From: Phlebiopsis flavidoalba | Taxonomy: Eukaryota; Basidiomycota; Agaricomycetes; Polyporales; Phanerochaetaceae | DNA length: 64,000 bases | Assembly: GCA_035772785.1 (NCBI GenBank) | Contig: JAOCPU010000005.1 | Coordinates: 310,001-374,000, forward strand | Reading direction: 5' to 3' | Shown here: positions 37,701 to 48,982 of the stretch, piece after piece | Layout: the number at the start of each line of letters is the position of its first letter | Numbering within the stretch: position 1 is the stretch's first letter | Program-made: the position numbers and the translations under genes | Notes under the pieces: model-generated | Told to the model about the DNA's origin: nothing | The model's input: only the letters and a program-made list of their open reading frames with translations | Databases searched by the model: none

Positions 37701-40700
37701 CCTCGATAGTCTTACACGCGAGATCTTTGACTGTGTCGTCTTCGTCCATCATTCGCCTGATCATCCGCTGGCAAATGTTTGCTTGACGTTTTCGTATCGG
37801 TCGGTAACTGCATATATGGACTTTAGCAGTTTTTTGATGACTCGTTTCCGCACTCCTAATCCAGTATCCTGCGGCACCGATGAGCTATTGACGTAACTGT
37901 ACTTGAATGTCACCTACGGCAATGCGCTCCGCAATCTGATCATAGTAGTTGCCCGCCAGATGAGGGAATTCCACAACGTATTTGCCGATCAACTCGACAG
38001 CGGCATCACGAACGGCAGGAGAGCTATCAAGAAGGTGGCTTTCAATGGCTCTACGTACGTTATCCTGAAAAGGCTTGTTCAGCGTTGCGCTAACAATGGG
38101 CCGAATGCACACCAACCTGGCTGATGACAGTTGGATCATTAGACAAGATTTGCACCAAGAGCCTTGAGCGCTTTTCGTGCGCATGAACACTGGTGGGGCG
38201 TCCAGGGATTGTAGGATCACGTTGAGGATAGGGTTGAAGTAATGTCTCAGACCCTGGTGTGATGCCAATAGTTTCAGCAAGTCGATCCATACGTAGGGGA
38301 TTCCTCTTGGGAAACCTAGTCAACGGAAGGGGAGGCGATGTTAGATTCGACGATGTAACTGACCATCAGAAACCCACCTAGAATCGAACACATCTGCGGT
38401 ATGTTCTTAGCCAGATGATTTGAAGGGCGTCCTTTAGCTTCTTGCCGAAATGTAACAGGTCGGGGCGTGATGATTCTTCAGGAACGTCTTCCAGCTGCTT
38501 CGCGCATTGCTTTACTGCTTTGGCCAAATCTTCTCCGACCATCACAGCGACCAGTTCGCGGGCGGGTCTGGACCAGATGAGCCTCAGCGCGGATGAAGAA
38601 TGAGTTCATACGCACGCATGGTATAAGCTTGAGGTTCCTCACTCGCACGAGTCGACAAGTATGTAGATAGGTCTCGATGATCTCGTCGAGGAACATGTCC
38701 AAACCCTCGTTGTCGAGATACGAAGAGATCTATTAACGGGTTTAGGTCACACTCATTCGAATGTGAATGCTTTTTCGCCTGACCTCTTCCATGGGGTTTT
38801 AGTCCCAGTTCGAGTGCTGTCATGTGTCTTCTTGCGCAATCATACAAGACCGCAACCGTGCAAGCAATAACACCGAGGTGATCCAACGCTATCGTCTTAG
38901 CGGCATTGTTCTCGTTTTGGTTGGAGTTTGACACGGTCATCCAAAGTAAGTTATCTGGGCGGGGCGTGAGAAAGGTTTCGCTCACGTTCTCAAAATATGC
39001 CCTTACCATGAATTTCGATTGATGCAAACGCCTAGTAATATTGCCGCGGCGGGCCACTCGGGCCAAAAAAGCACAGTGAGAAGATCTGCGATTTTAAGTT
39101 GTCAAAGATTGCGCGGTACTCGGTCTCATTGGCGTTCTTTGTCGTTCTTAGTTTTGCCCGACCTGCTACCACGGGGATTCTTTAGTTCTTCGATCCCAAC
39201 TTTGTTAACAGCACCCGAGCTTACCGTTGCGTAAGGAAGGCGACAATGGTACGCGCTTGCTCTAGTTTGCCGAGTCGAGACCAGAAGTGTACAGACGTAA
39301 CTCCTGCGCTCTGTCAGCCGAATAACACTTCGGAAGACACGAGCCATACCTCCATATCCTTCTCATCAAGGAAGTTCGGCTTGACATCGCCTGTGCTTTT
39401 CTTGTCTTCGTAGTGCCAGGGCTTGTGCGCGAGCGTCACGCAACAGTTCCGCTTTCTACACGGACATCGTGTGCTGATGTCTGCACAAGCTGTAGGAGTA
39501 GGGCCGAGACCGTGCGGATCGAGCGACCGTCTCTTAGTCTGTCCAAAGGGTCAATCTTCAAAGCGCACAAAGACATTGCGCTGTACTTGCCGAAACTGTC
39601 GTCCGGCCTTCTGCTTGCTGTCGGATAGCTTGATGAGAGAAGACAAAATTTCTTCTATGATCCAGCTTCGTTGCTCTTCGTGGTTGGCAAAAATCTGCAA
39701 TACGTTGAATATACCGCCCTGTCAGATGCTCTGACACTTTTACACCTCGAATTAAAGACAGCGCCTCCATGCGTAACCCGCGCATCGGGCACTCGGTCCG
39801 AGAGCACTCAACACCGCACTGTCTTTCTTCTCTCGACCTTTACTATCTGTTGTGGAGTCCGACAACAAAGAATGGTCCAATGGCAATGTATACTGCTTGG
39901 ATAATGATACTCTCGGACATGGCCATATTTTTCGGCGCATATAAGCTGAGTGATTCGAGGCAATACGGATAAAATAGCATGGAAAGTTTCTGCGATCAGC
40001 CGACGTTTCTTGACTGCATGGCGGTAGGGGTTGAATGAATGACAATGACGTAAGAGGGGCGGACATTGGCTTGGCATGTCTGAAGAAGCTTCAACGAACG
40101 CGTAGACGACCTTAGAAAAGTTGGTTCTTGACAAGTCGAAAGACACGCTGTTATTAGTTCCTCGGAGTAGAGCTGGATGTCATGAGACTCAGCCCGTCAC
40201 AAAAGGACGAATATGGCGCACCTGATTTCGTCAACCTCTCGCCACTTAACAGCGCTAAGCAACAGTCCGCTGCGGTACACGCTGTCTTTCGCTAGTTCAA
40301 GCATCCTGGCGAGGCTTGCCAAGTCTGCATCTGTGAGTTCTAGACCTCGCCAGTATTTAGCCCGGTCTCATCGTCGTCCCCAAGATGAGGCGTTTGAGAC
40401 TTTGAACGTCCGGTCGTCAGCCTTTCGAGACGGCCTTGGCCTTAGATTTCTTTCGAAGGAGACTTCGGCGCCGGTGTGGCGTATGTACGCGAGGTACCGA
40501 AAGGGTCCAGATCCTCGCTTTTTTTTTCCGCCCGCTTTGACGGTCCGTTCAAGTATCCGCAACAGCCGCGCCAGGGATGTAGTATCGAGGTCACCAAGTC
40601 CTCTTATTTCGTGACGAAGGCTTGGATGAACCATCTCGTGTGCTTTGGCGCATACGCTTTGTCGGTCTAGCTATATCTTGGCGATTTGACTCGTCAGCTT

Positions 40701-42177
40701 GCGAATGATTGGTAGCCCGAGAAGCGGAGATGACGACTCAATCGTCAGCGGAGAGAAGTATTCAGGAGGAAGATCTGCGAGGTCCACGTCAGGGGGAAGC
40801 GTATCCTCAGCTTCGAAGATGTCTTCAAGAAAGCATCGAAGCTTGTCCCAGAGGAGCTAAAAATGCGCATATATGAACAATCTACAGATCTAGAGATCGC
40901 ATATACGCACCTCTATCGTCTCTATCGCCAGTAGCCCGCCTGGCAGAGGACTTGATGCTGTCAGTCACCCCATTCTGCCTCCGTTTCGTCGGAGACGCGT
41001 CCGAGTCGTCCCCAAAGCCTCCAAGATCGTCTTCGGAATCTGCCCGCATTTTCCCCCTCAGCTTACTGGAAGGCGTCTGGTACGCTCTGGGAACAGGTGG
41101 CATTGCAATATACGGTTCCAATTTCGGACGCTGTGTGGGAGTGGTTTTCCACTACGCGATGAAGGTGTGCTGAGGTTCTCGGAATTCGTACTCGGGGTAA
41201 TAGCAGCAACCCCGTTCTCAGGGCGAGTAATGGAACGCTTCAGAGCGCGACGGCGACTCGAGGGCTTGCATTGCCTTCCGCTTGCGAGAGCCTTGGGGAG
41301 TGGAAGGCGCAATAGCAAGGGGGTCTGGACTTCCCTCTACCCTTAGTTTGGAGTGTTTCCGAGGTGTCTTCTCAACCGCTTTGACCTCCGTCGCAGTGGC
41401 CTTGAGCTCGACAGTTTGCTGCGCGAGAAAGTCGTTGAAGAAGCGGTTTGAATCTTCCACTTTGACTGTCGGGACCGGCTTCATCTTGGGAATCGGCTCC
41501 TGCAAAGCCATGGCCAAAGAAGATGAAGACGCACTCATTGCAGGGGGTGGGCGTAGGGTATGAAGCAGAAGGAGCCGTTTGCTGGAAGACGGAGTGGGCA
41601 AACGGAGTTGTATGATAACTCGACGGGTTAGCGTAGCTGTTATTCCACTGAGTTGAATGGCCATAGTCGTACACACTGCGCCGTCATTAGATTGGAAAGA
41701 GACATTCATTGCACCTTGAACGCACGGAGCTTGCTCCCCAATGTACCGAACAGCGTTATTCCTCTCAGTCTCCCAGTACCCTCCATCGTTATAAGGCGTG
41801 TTCGGCGAAGCGAGATGTGAGAGCTCCTGCGAGTACTCCGAGAGCTGAGATGGATAAGAAGACGCCCCAGAGAATCGCTGCTGCTGGCTGTAGTACGCTG
41901 GCTGTATGTAGTACGACGGAGGTGTCGCAGTTAACGAAAGCCCGCCCAGATGTCTGGCCACTAGATACCAGGTGAGTATATGCACATAGAATTAATGTAT
42001 TATGTGGTTCTGACCGTGTGCGGTGGGCGTAGCAGAGGCAAACGGATATGCAGCAAGCAATGAATGCGCATCGTGGACGGCATCGACCGGAGCCCGATTC
42101 TGAGGGGTAGTCGAGACATATTGATTCCGGCCATTCTGCTGTTGCTGCTGCTGGTGATAGTACCACTCGGCACTCAT
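34757..42177 (-). CDS. mis4: Cohesin loader Scc2/Mis4 (NIPBL homologue), frame-broken
   Basis: Large HEAT-repeat protein that loads cohesin on chromatin and drives loop extrusion. Start ATG at 42177: [19 protein letters not shown], a Gln-rich leader followed by a disordered Tyr/Ser/Pro-rich N-terminus (41220-42170). The HEAT core contains [14 protein letters not shown] (near 38890), [17 protein letters not shown] (near 38540), [21 protein letters not shown] (near 38240), [20 protein letters not shown] (near 38000) followed by [17 protein letters not shown], and [20 protein letters not shown] (near 37730), which are the most conserved Scc2 repeats. The C-terminal HEAT array (34900-37400) is harder to follow. 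The end is [20 protein letters not shown] with stop at 34757. At 7.4 kb the span fits a 1,700-2,000 residue fungal Scc2 with introns. Frequent one-base shifts break it. It is divergent from the GEN1-like gene over a 226-bp promoter. Confidence 0.88.
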
Positions 42178-42403
42178 TTCGTCCAGAGAATTGGAGAGCT
42201 TATCGTGGCTGGCAAGGTCAAGAGGCCAGACGGCAGTGCCGCCGCGCGCAGAGAGGGTCGCTGCCCAAATCGGGAGGCTGGACGCAGCGCTACAGTCACG
42301 CACGTCACGCTTGTGCACTGCGTAATGGTTTAGTGACATCTGTGACGCGTCGTGTCCAAATGAGTCACGTCGCGTTTTGTGGCCTTTTGTTTTTCCCTTG
42401 AAC
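42178..42403. promoter_or_regulatory. Bidirectional promoter of Scc2/Mis4 and GEN1-like gene
   Basis: 226 bp between the two start codons. It contains ACGCGT (42345-42350), the MluI cell-cycle box, and several CACGTC/GTCACG words (42301-42310, 42365-42372). The box lies 54 bp from the GEN1-like ATG and 168 bp from the Scc2 ATG, so one factor could serve both. Confidence 0.5.
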
Positions 42404-45400
42404 ATGGGTGTACATGGCCTCTGGGAGGTTCGACTCCGTTCTCTACTATATTTATGGCACAATCTTATATTTCTGACTTCTTGCAGGTCTTGAAGCCTGC
42501 TGGACAGCCTACCGCGTTGACAAAGCTTGCAGTCGTTAACGGTTTCGAAAATAATTTATCGGGGAAACGAGCATATCGCATCGGAATCGACGCAAGTATA
42601 TGGTATCAAACATGCTGAGCACTCAAACAACGCAGGCGCCAACCCGCATATTCGTACAATATTCTTCAGGCTCGCACGGCTGGCGAGGCTACCCTGGCTG
42701 GTGCTGTTTGTCTTTGATGGCTACGAGCGTCCCAAGGTCAAGCGAAATAGTCGTATGGGAAAGTCAGGCTCGCATCATATGACTCAAAAAGTCAAAAGAA
42801 ATGATCGAGTGTTTTGGGATGGAGTGGCGAACGGCACGTTTATTCCCGTGATTCTATGTGGCGGAGGCACTGAACTCTATCCAGGCGCGCGGAGAAGCAG
42901 AAGCGGAACTCGCATACCTGAATGCTCAGGGTGTGTGATGCTGATTTGATCTGTCTTGAGCGACGATGTAGACACCTTTGTATTTGGCGCAGCGCGCACC
43001 GTCTATGCCCAAGTTGCTCAGCCTCCCCCTGTTCCCCCTCTCCTGCTTAGAACTCAAGCAAGTTGCAACCTCGCAGCTGGAGTCTCAACTTGACGGGAAA
43101 CAAGGCCAGGCCTGTAATAAACGCGGAAGGGAAGGCAAGCAACGACCATGCTATGCTATATTACATCCGACCGTATCAGCAACCATCCACAAGTTGGTCT
43201 GACAAGAGGCGGCATGGTCCTTTTTGTTATGCTCGCAGGAGGAGACTACGACCCAGCGGTAATTGAAGAAACTTGCTTGCGGATCTTCATCGCAGCTGAT
43301 GGGAGTACGAATTTAACGGGGAGCAAGAGGCATCGGCCCAGAAGAGGGGGCACAGGGCTTCGGGCCTCGCTCGGTGCGGCTTCGGCGACACACTCTTCGG
43401 CCGCGTAGCAGCGCGGTCGAAGACTCACTTCCGCGGGCTGTTCCTTGCCCCAATGGCGCGCAGAGATAAACCCCAATCCGCCAGAGCTCAGGTCCAACGC
43501 CAGCGGCCGCCCCTTCCGCGCCGCTAGCCCACGGTTCGACGCCTGCAGTCCGACTGGCCCAACATGGCGGGTCCTTGGACGCCTACGTTAATCCTGTATG
43601 TAGCCGCAACGAATGGACGAGGCCGGGCGCGGACCTGGCAGAGTTGCGGTTTTGATCGCACGGACATGAGTCCTTCCCCGCATAGCCAAGTTCTGTGAAG
43701 ATCATTTCGACGAGTGTGGCCCACCGCTCGAGATCTACTTTTGGAACTGCTCGGCAACATGGTATGGGAAGGCGCTGTGTGACACGTACTCTCAGACTAC
43801 GCGCTGCGCTCGAGGCCGATCGAGAAGGAAGAATAGGCAAAGCGGATTAGAGAAGGAAGGTCTGCCTCCATCCAAGGGTCCCTTCGACCTTCCCCAGCAG
43901 ACGGAGTCGGCACTCCCGCTTCCCTCGTACAAAGGTTCCTCGACCCCCCCGAAGAAAGACTTGCGAATGGAGAGACTGGCCAGTGCATTCGTGAGGAGAG
44001 CGCCTCAGATGGCCTCTACCTCGACAGCGAACATCCCTGACACGCCTGACACCCACCCCTCATTCATAGCATTGTTGATATGAAGGAGCACGTGTCGACG
44101 GACTACACGCACGGTATCGCGTAGTGATTGACTGTAAGCAGCTCAAGGACCTTGCGGACAAAGGTATCAGAGGAATTCATCCTGAGCCGCCTCCCAGCTG
44201 CCCCTGCCATGCACCTCACAAACCTCCCTGACGAAGACGGCGTCTACGGCACGGCCATCCCCCCGGTCCCAAGAAGAAACCGCAAGAACTCTCCAAGGGA
44301 GAAGGATACATCGACAAAACGTCTATGGATTTGCGGCGTCAATTATGCGTCAAGTTCATCCCAGATTGGTAGAACAGTATGAGACTCGACGAGCGGAAGG
44401 GGCAAGGGACGGCGGACCAAAGCGTCGAAGACAAAGACCAAGAGAGGTCGAAAGAAAGCAGCTGCAGTGGAAGACGAGGAGGACGAGGAGGACGAGGAGC
44501 AAGAGGAATCTGAAGATGATGATGATTCGCGGGACCAGCCAAGCTCATCCCAACCGACGCAACGTGCCCACTCAAGTGCAAGCGCTCCGCCCGTGCGTGC
44601 ATCCGTCCCAGCTCGTGTTCCACTCCCCTCGCGAGATTGCCTCCGCAAGCACCGCTATGCTACCTCGAGCTCCAAAGGCCCTTTACCTCGCCGTGACATG
44701 TACAACGTCGGAGAGATCGACTTCGAGATCCGCTGGAAGAGCAGGTTCATTTTCACCTTCACGGACCCTTGCGACCCGGACATGCTTATTGACGAGGACG
44801 ACTCAGCCTCTGTACCCGAGGAGTTCGCTGTGGGCTCTTCAGCAGGTCCGTCGGATGACGTCGCAAGCACTGCAGCTCCTGGTCTTGTCGATCAAGACGA
44901 AGGCGACGACGAAGATTCTGAAGCGATGCGCGGCGGAAGCACCCGGACTGTTGAACCTCACAGCAGAACAGGAAGCACATGATCGACCGTAGGCTGGGGC
45001 TTGCTGGACCGTCGATGTCTGCTAAGGCCAAAGGCAAGAAGCCCGCTCGAGCGACCGCTGCGCGAAAGGCGTCGACTGGCCGACGCGCACCACCGGAGGA
45101 TCCGTCACTAGGCGCTGGCGAACTTTCCAGTAAAGCTAAAGGGAAGAGGCCAGCCAAGAAACGGACCGTTACTGCAGCTTCCTCTTCGCGACCTGCGGAC
45201 TCCGAGTGCGAACCTTGACGAGCCGGTGCCTGCGATATAAGTTCACCCCCGAGCAGGAGGCCATGATCGACGCGCGTTTGGGTATCAATCGGCGGACCCT
45301 CGCAGAAGAAGGCCAAGGCAAGCTCTTCTCGTAAGCGCAGTGCGGTTGGGGAGCCTGTCGCGGATGGCGGGGCTAAACGGCGCAAGACGGGTGCTTCAGC

Positions 45401-45667
45401 AGCAGCTACTACTACTCGCTCTTTTGCCAGCGTCAGTCCACCTCCCGTGGTGCCCGCGGACGCACCGTATTCGCAGCCTGCCGCTCAGAAGTTCTCATTC
45501 GACGACATCATCGAACTTTCTTCCTCCGAGGAGGGACCCCTTCCCACGCCTCATCTTCCAAGAGACCCCCCATGGCGCGGCGCACGAATGCATGGGACAT
45601 GATGATGCCTTCTTCCTCGCAAGACAGCCGGCTGGACGATCTCGAGTTCGAGTGGGATTTAGCTTAA
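42404..45667 (+). CDS. XPG/Rad2-family nuclease, GEN1/Yen1-like, frame-broken
   Basis: Structure-specific nuclease of the Rad2/XPG superfamily; the layout suggests the GEN1/Yen1 Holliday-junction resolvase branch. Exon 1 encodes MGVHGLWE from ATG 42404, ending at 42427. The intron 42428-42486 joins VLKPAGQ, restoring the canonical MG-x-x-GLW start whose N-terminus reaches the active site. Metal ligands are visible: RIGIDASIW (near 42590), LFVFDGYERPKVKR (near 42715), the EAEAELAYLN block (near 42900), SDDVDTFVFGA (near 42960) and GGDYDP (43240-43255), the helix-hairpin-helix entry after QVGLTRGGM. The tail (44400-45667) is Lys/Arg-rich alternating with Asp/Glu-rich segments and KAKGKKPAR-like repeats, ending DIIELSSSEE and SRLDDLEFEWDLA at 45667. 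Agaricomycete relatives have similar basic tails. One-base shifts are frequent between 42880 and 44390. Confidence 0.85.
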
Positions 45668-45889
45668 TTATTCTTGTTTATTCGTTATAAGCGTGACATC
45701 CTAAGACTGGTCGTGATTACATTAGTCCCTTTTGTAGACAATAGTGTAGTTGTCTAGAGTTGAAAACTCTACTAGCGATACCCTGACCTTTATGTAGAAG
45801 AAAAACAAATCGTCCCAGATTCCAAAGCCCTGCATGACGAAAAAAGAAAGCGAGGTTACATGAGTGCCGGACTCTCTGCATGAGCACAC

Positions 45890-47353
45890 TCATGCACAGC
45901 GGGGCTCAGGCGTAGGATCAACGAAACACTCGCACGACTTGACCCGCAGCACACGCTCGCGTAGCGGCTCCTCCATCGCGCCCCATGAGCATGCGCTTGC
46001 ATTTCTGGATACCAGGTACGGGGGTACACTGCGTCGGAGCCGTAAGGGTGCCGGAGCGTGAACTCGAGCGACTCGAGGTGCGGCAGCGTCGCAAAGGTAG
46101 TCGAGCCGCGGGTTGATCGCGCCCTGACACGCGTCCTCGAGGCTGCTTGGTGGAGCGTCGACAAGTTAGGTAGACGCAGATCTTGATGTGCCGGATTGTA
46201 GAGGGAAGCTGCGAAAGCGCAGTGAGGATGTAGTACCACGTCAAGGCGTTCTGGGGGATAGCAGCTAGATGGTGTTCCCTGTTGCGGAGTTTTCAAAGCT
46301 CTCGAGCGAAGTGCAGGAGGAGCCCAAGGCCCAGAAGGGGAGAATGTCTCGTTGGGACCTGGCAGAGACGATGAGAAACCAAGACGAATGGCATTCAAAT
46401 CAGTAGACTTACCGAGTTTCGATAATGTGAAGTAGGCTTGCCATGTCGAGTTGGTAGTAGTGAGAAAGGTATGGGGGGGCCTCGCGCAGCGATAAAGTGT
46501 GAAATTGCGTCGAGGTCTCCCGGCTTGACTTTTTTGTTCTGAAAGCTACGCAACGACTTGGCGTCGCAGACACGGTCAAGCATGGCATACGCCACCGCAG
46601 AGCGTGCACCGTCGAGCGCATCGGGATCCGCAACAAGTTTCTGCACGCTCAGGCGCGGCGGTGGACGCGGAGCCGGTGGAAAAGCGTTCTTCGAAGGGCA
46701 TCTGCGGGATCGTGCGGGGGGGCCGTCGAGTTCGAGACGCGGGGTCGCCGAAGCTCAGGGTGCGGATCGTCACGAAGGGGGGACAGCAAGTACAGCACAT
46801 CCTGTGCGTCGATAGTTACCGTGGTGGAATTCTCTCGCCTGGCTGCTGGAACCGCCGCCGCAGATGTCACGTGGGTGAAGCACCAGCTTCTCGAGCGCGA
46901 CTGCCCGTGGCGCCTGTGCGAGTATCGCCAGCCCGGCGGGGCCGTCGCGCTCTGCATCCCAGAGCAACTCGGCTAGCAAAAGACGGCGCAGCGCGGGGAG
47001 CTGCGAGAGGAAGTGTAGGTGACTGGGGCCCAATGAAAAGCATGCGCATCTCCGCGTTCGTCGTGCTTGCCGAACACGAGCCCTCGCCAAAGACGCGTAG
47101 AGTGCGGACATAGTGGCCAAACCGAGGGGGACTTCGAATTCACTAAACGCCATAAACCTTTTCCAACTCGTGCACTCCTGACAGCGAAAGGTTCTCCAGG
47201 AGGGTGGTACTGACTCGAGTTTTTGAACGTCTGCGAGACGAGCGAGAGCACGCTTTGAGACTGTGGCTTGTCGTCATGGAGGTGGTCGATGACCATGTCG
47301 ACGAGTTCGTTGAAGAGCGGTGCGCCCTGAGGCGACATTTGCGTGATTGCCAT
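45890..47353 (-). CDS. F-box protein of the Agaricomycete LRR-like family
   Basis: ATG at 47353 gives MAITQMSPQGAPLFNELVDM, then VIDHLHDDKPQSQSVLSLVS with a conserved Q, the usual short N-terminal F-box that binds Skp1 in an SCF ubiquitin ligase. The rest is leucine-rich and repeat-like: LGPSHLHFLSQLPALRRLLL, AELLWDAERDGPAGLA, ALEKLVLHP (46850-47040), then LEFTLRHPYGSDAVYPRTW (near 46040) and RERVLRVKSCECFVDPTPEP, with a stop at 45890. Such genes are highly expanded and rapidly evolving in mushrooms; the target is unknown. Frame shifts occur near 46860, 46560 and 46250. An upstream in-frame extension to 47518 exists but lacks the expected start context. It is tail-to-tail with the GEN1-like gene. 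Confidence 0.7.
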
Positions 47354-48207
47354 GGTCGGGTACGCAGTAGAGGGAGTGGTGGGGCGGGGAGAGAAACGCA
47401 GCAAACAGAGCAAGATTTGAAGGTTCAAAATCATCCCGAGATGGCGCCCCCGTTCTTGGACGACATCTGCGCGTCCGGGCGCGTTTGGGGTCGAGGCGAG
47501 GAGCGGAGAGATCCACACGTATCATCGGCCATAGTTGATTATTGTCAATGCTGTGCATGCAGTAGGAATGTTACACGTATACGAGGACTAATAGACACCC
47601 GGGCACCTAATTAGACAGCTTGGGTATGCCGTTGACTGTGCATGACCACGACCGCGTCCAGGCGTGTCGTACGAGTTCATATTGCACGCATCACGGAGGT
47701 TGAGGGGCCCCAAACGCTTCTGGGGCTCGTCGTGAACACAGTGATGAACTGTTCGGAATTGCACACGTTACAAACGGCATGAATCGGTAGGCGGGCTATT
47801 TACGTACCTCGGGTGGCTATCTCGGAAGACATAGACGATGACAATTGCTCATGAGAAACAAGCTCACGCGGGCGCGCATGTCTTCTCTCGCTCCTACACC
47901 GGGCCCATTCTCTACACACTGGCTGGAGGCACTGGCCGTCGACGGGAGAGCAGATGCCAGCCGGACAGGGGTAGGCGTCAAGATAAACTTGGATCATGTC
48001 AGACTTTCAGGATGAGCAAAAGCTGCTGCATTTGTGTGCGCCTTCCATAAGCTGTCGCCCGCTGAGGCAGGATGGCCGCTATCAGCATGATGGTAAAAGT
48101 GCAGAAGAGAAAGACATTCCCAAGGCTTGGAAAGGTAAGCGCGGGATGTGGGCGAGGTTTGATGCCATCAGCGGCTCGGGATTTTGCGGGCCCCAGGGGG
48201 CGAGAGC
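47354..48207. other. Gene-free flank of the repeat island
   Basis: F-box promoter followed by sequence with no coding signature. It borders the inverted-repeat element starting at 48208, and the strong repeat similarity fades outward around 48180. Confidence 0.45.
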
Positions 48208-48247
48208 GTCGGATCGACTGAACAAAGAGGGCTCAGAGCCCGGCTCA

Positions 48248-48283
48248 GAGCCCTCCCATGAGCCCTCCCACGAGCCCTCCCCG
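48248..48283. repeat. Three tandem GAGCCCTCCCAY units
   Basis: Three adjacent 12-bp units beginning GAGCCCTCC, differing only at the last bases, inside the left arm of the inverted-repeat element. The right arm lacks this expansion, which accounts for part of the arms' mismatch. Confidence 0.75.
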
Positions 48284-48513
48284 AGCGCCAAAACCTGCGA
48301 GCCATCGTGAAGGCCACATAGATCGTTTACCTTATTGAGAGTAGTCATTTGGGCTTCCTTACCAACTACGGTTTCTGGTAAATTTCTGCCTATCTCAGAG
48401 GGACGTTTCGACCCTCATGCAATGTGCCTACTTGCACTTGCACGAATCTGAATGCTTTGCAGACTCGGAGACTGGTTTAGGTGTCAACTTACCTACATTA
48501 CCAAGTAGGTCGC

Positions 48514-48533
48514 GATGCACTATGTAGTGCATC
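48514..48533. repeat. Near-perfect 20-bp palindrome
   Basis: GATGCACTA and TAGTGCATC, 9-bp arms separated by TG, close to the centre of the 48208-48749 element. It could be a factor site or the remnant of a nested insertion. Confidence 0.7.
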
Positions 48534-48982
48534 TTGAGGTTGATGTCATTAGTAACAGCGATAAGTAGAGTATAAGCCCTGTTGACTTGTGGCCTCGATT
48601 TCTTCACACAGGTGGTCATTGCGCCTCTGGGCTCTCGTGCGTGTGGCCTCACGCATCTCGTTGTGGCCCGCAGGCGCTCTGATGTGGTCCAGCGGGCTGA
48701 AGGCTCTGAGCCGGGGGCTCATGAGGCTCTCTTGTTCAGTCGATCCGACATTCTGCCAGGGGCCGTCATTTCTTCGGTTTTTTAACCATTCCTTCGCTCC
48801 TGCGCCTCTGCTCAGTGTGTTACTATGCCCAAACCCCAATGCAATGACTGCTAGACGGATACTGAAAATCAATTCACGTGAAGCTCTACTGGTATGGCGA
48901 GGTCGAGACTATGTCACAACAGAACGGTGAAAATTCACAGGCGTATCGGCCACTGGCAGGAGGCACTGTGGGGTTCAGAAAG

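Larger units (their letters stand above)
48208..48749. mobile_element. MITE-like element with long imperfect inverted ends
   Basis: Left end GTCGGATCGACTGAACAA (48208-48225) is exactly inverted at 48732-48749. Inward the arms keep pairing with small gaps: GGCTCAGAGCC at 48241-48251 against GGCTCTGAGCC at 48702-48712, GAGCGCC at 48283-48289 against GGCGCTC at 48673-48679, and CGTGAAGGCCACA (48306-48318) against TGTGGCCTCACG (48642-48653). So arms of about 110 bp flank a 320-bp centre with no coding capacity. This is the layout of a non-autonomous DNA transposon or fold-back element. Pairing continues weakly outside (GGCCCC near 48189 and 48760), so the true ends may lie slightly further out. 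I could not define a target-site duplication. Confidence 0.6.

Noticed and set aside
44460..45230. A separate chromatin protein gene from the acidic and KAKGKKPAR-rich frames
   Set aside because: These segments follow the XPG-like domain on the same strand without a new start or terminator and fit the basic/acidic tail of GEN1-like proteins in mushrooms.
45856..46398. 180-codon minus-strand frame as its own gene
   Set aside because: It contains the LEFTLRHPYGSDAVYPRTW segment of the F-box gene's C-terminal part and is best joined to that gene across frame shifts.
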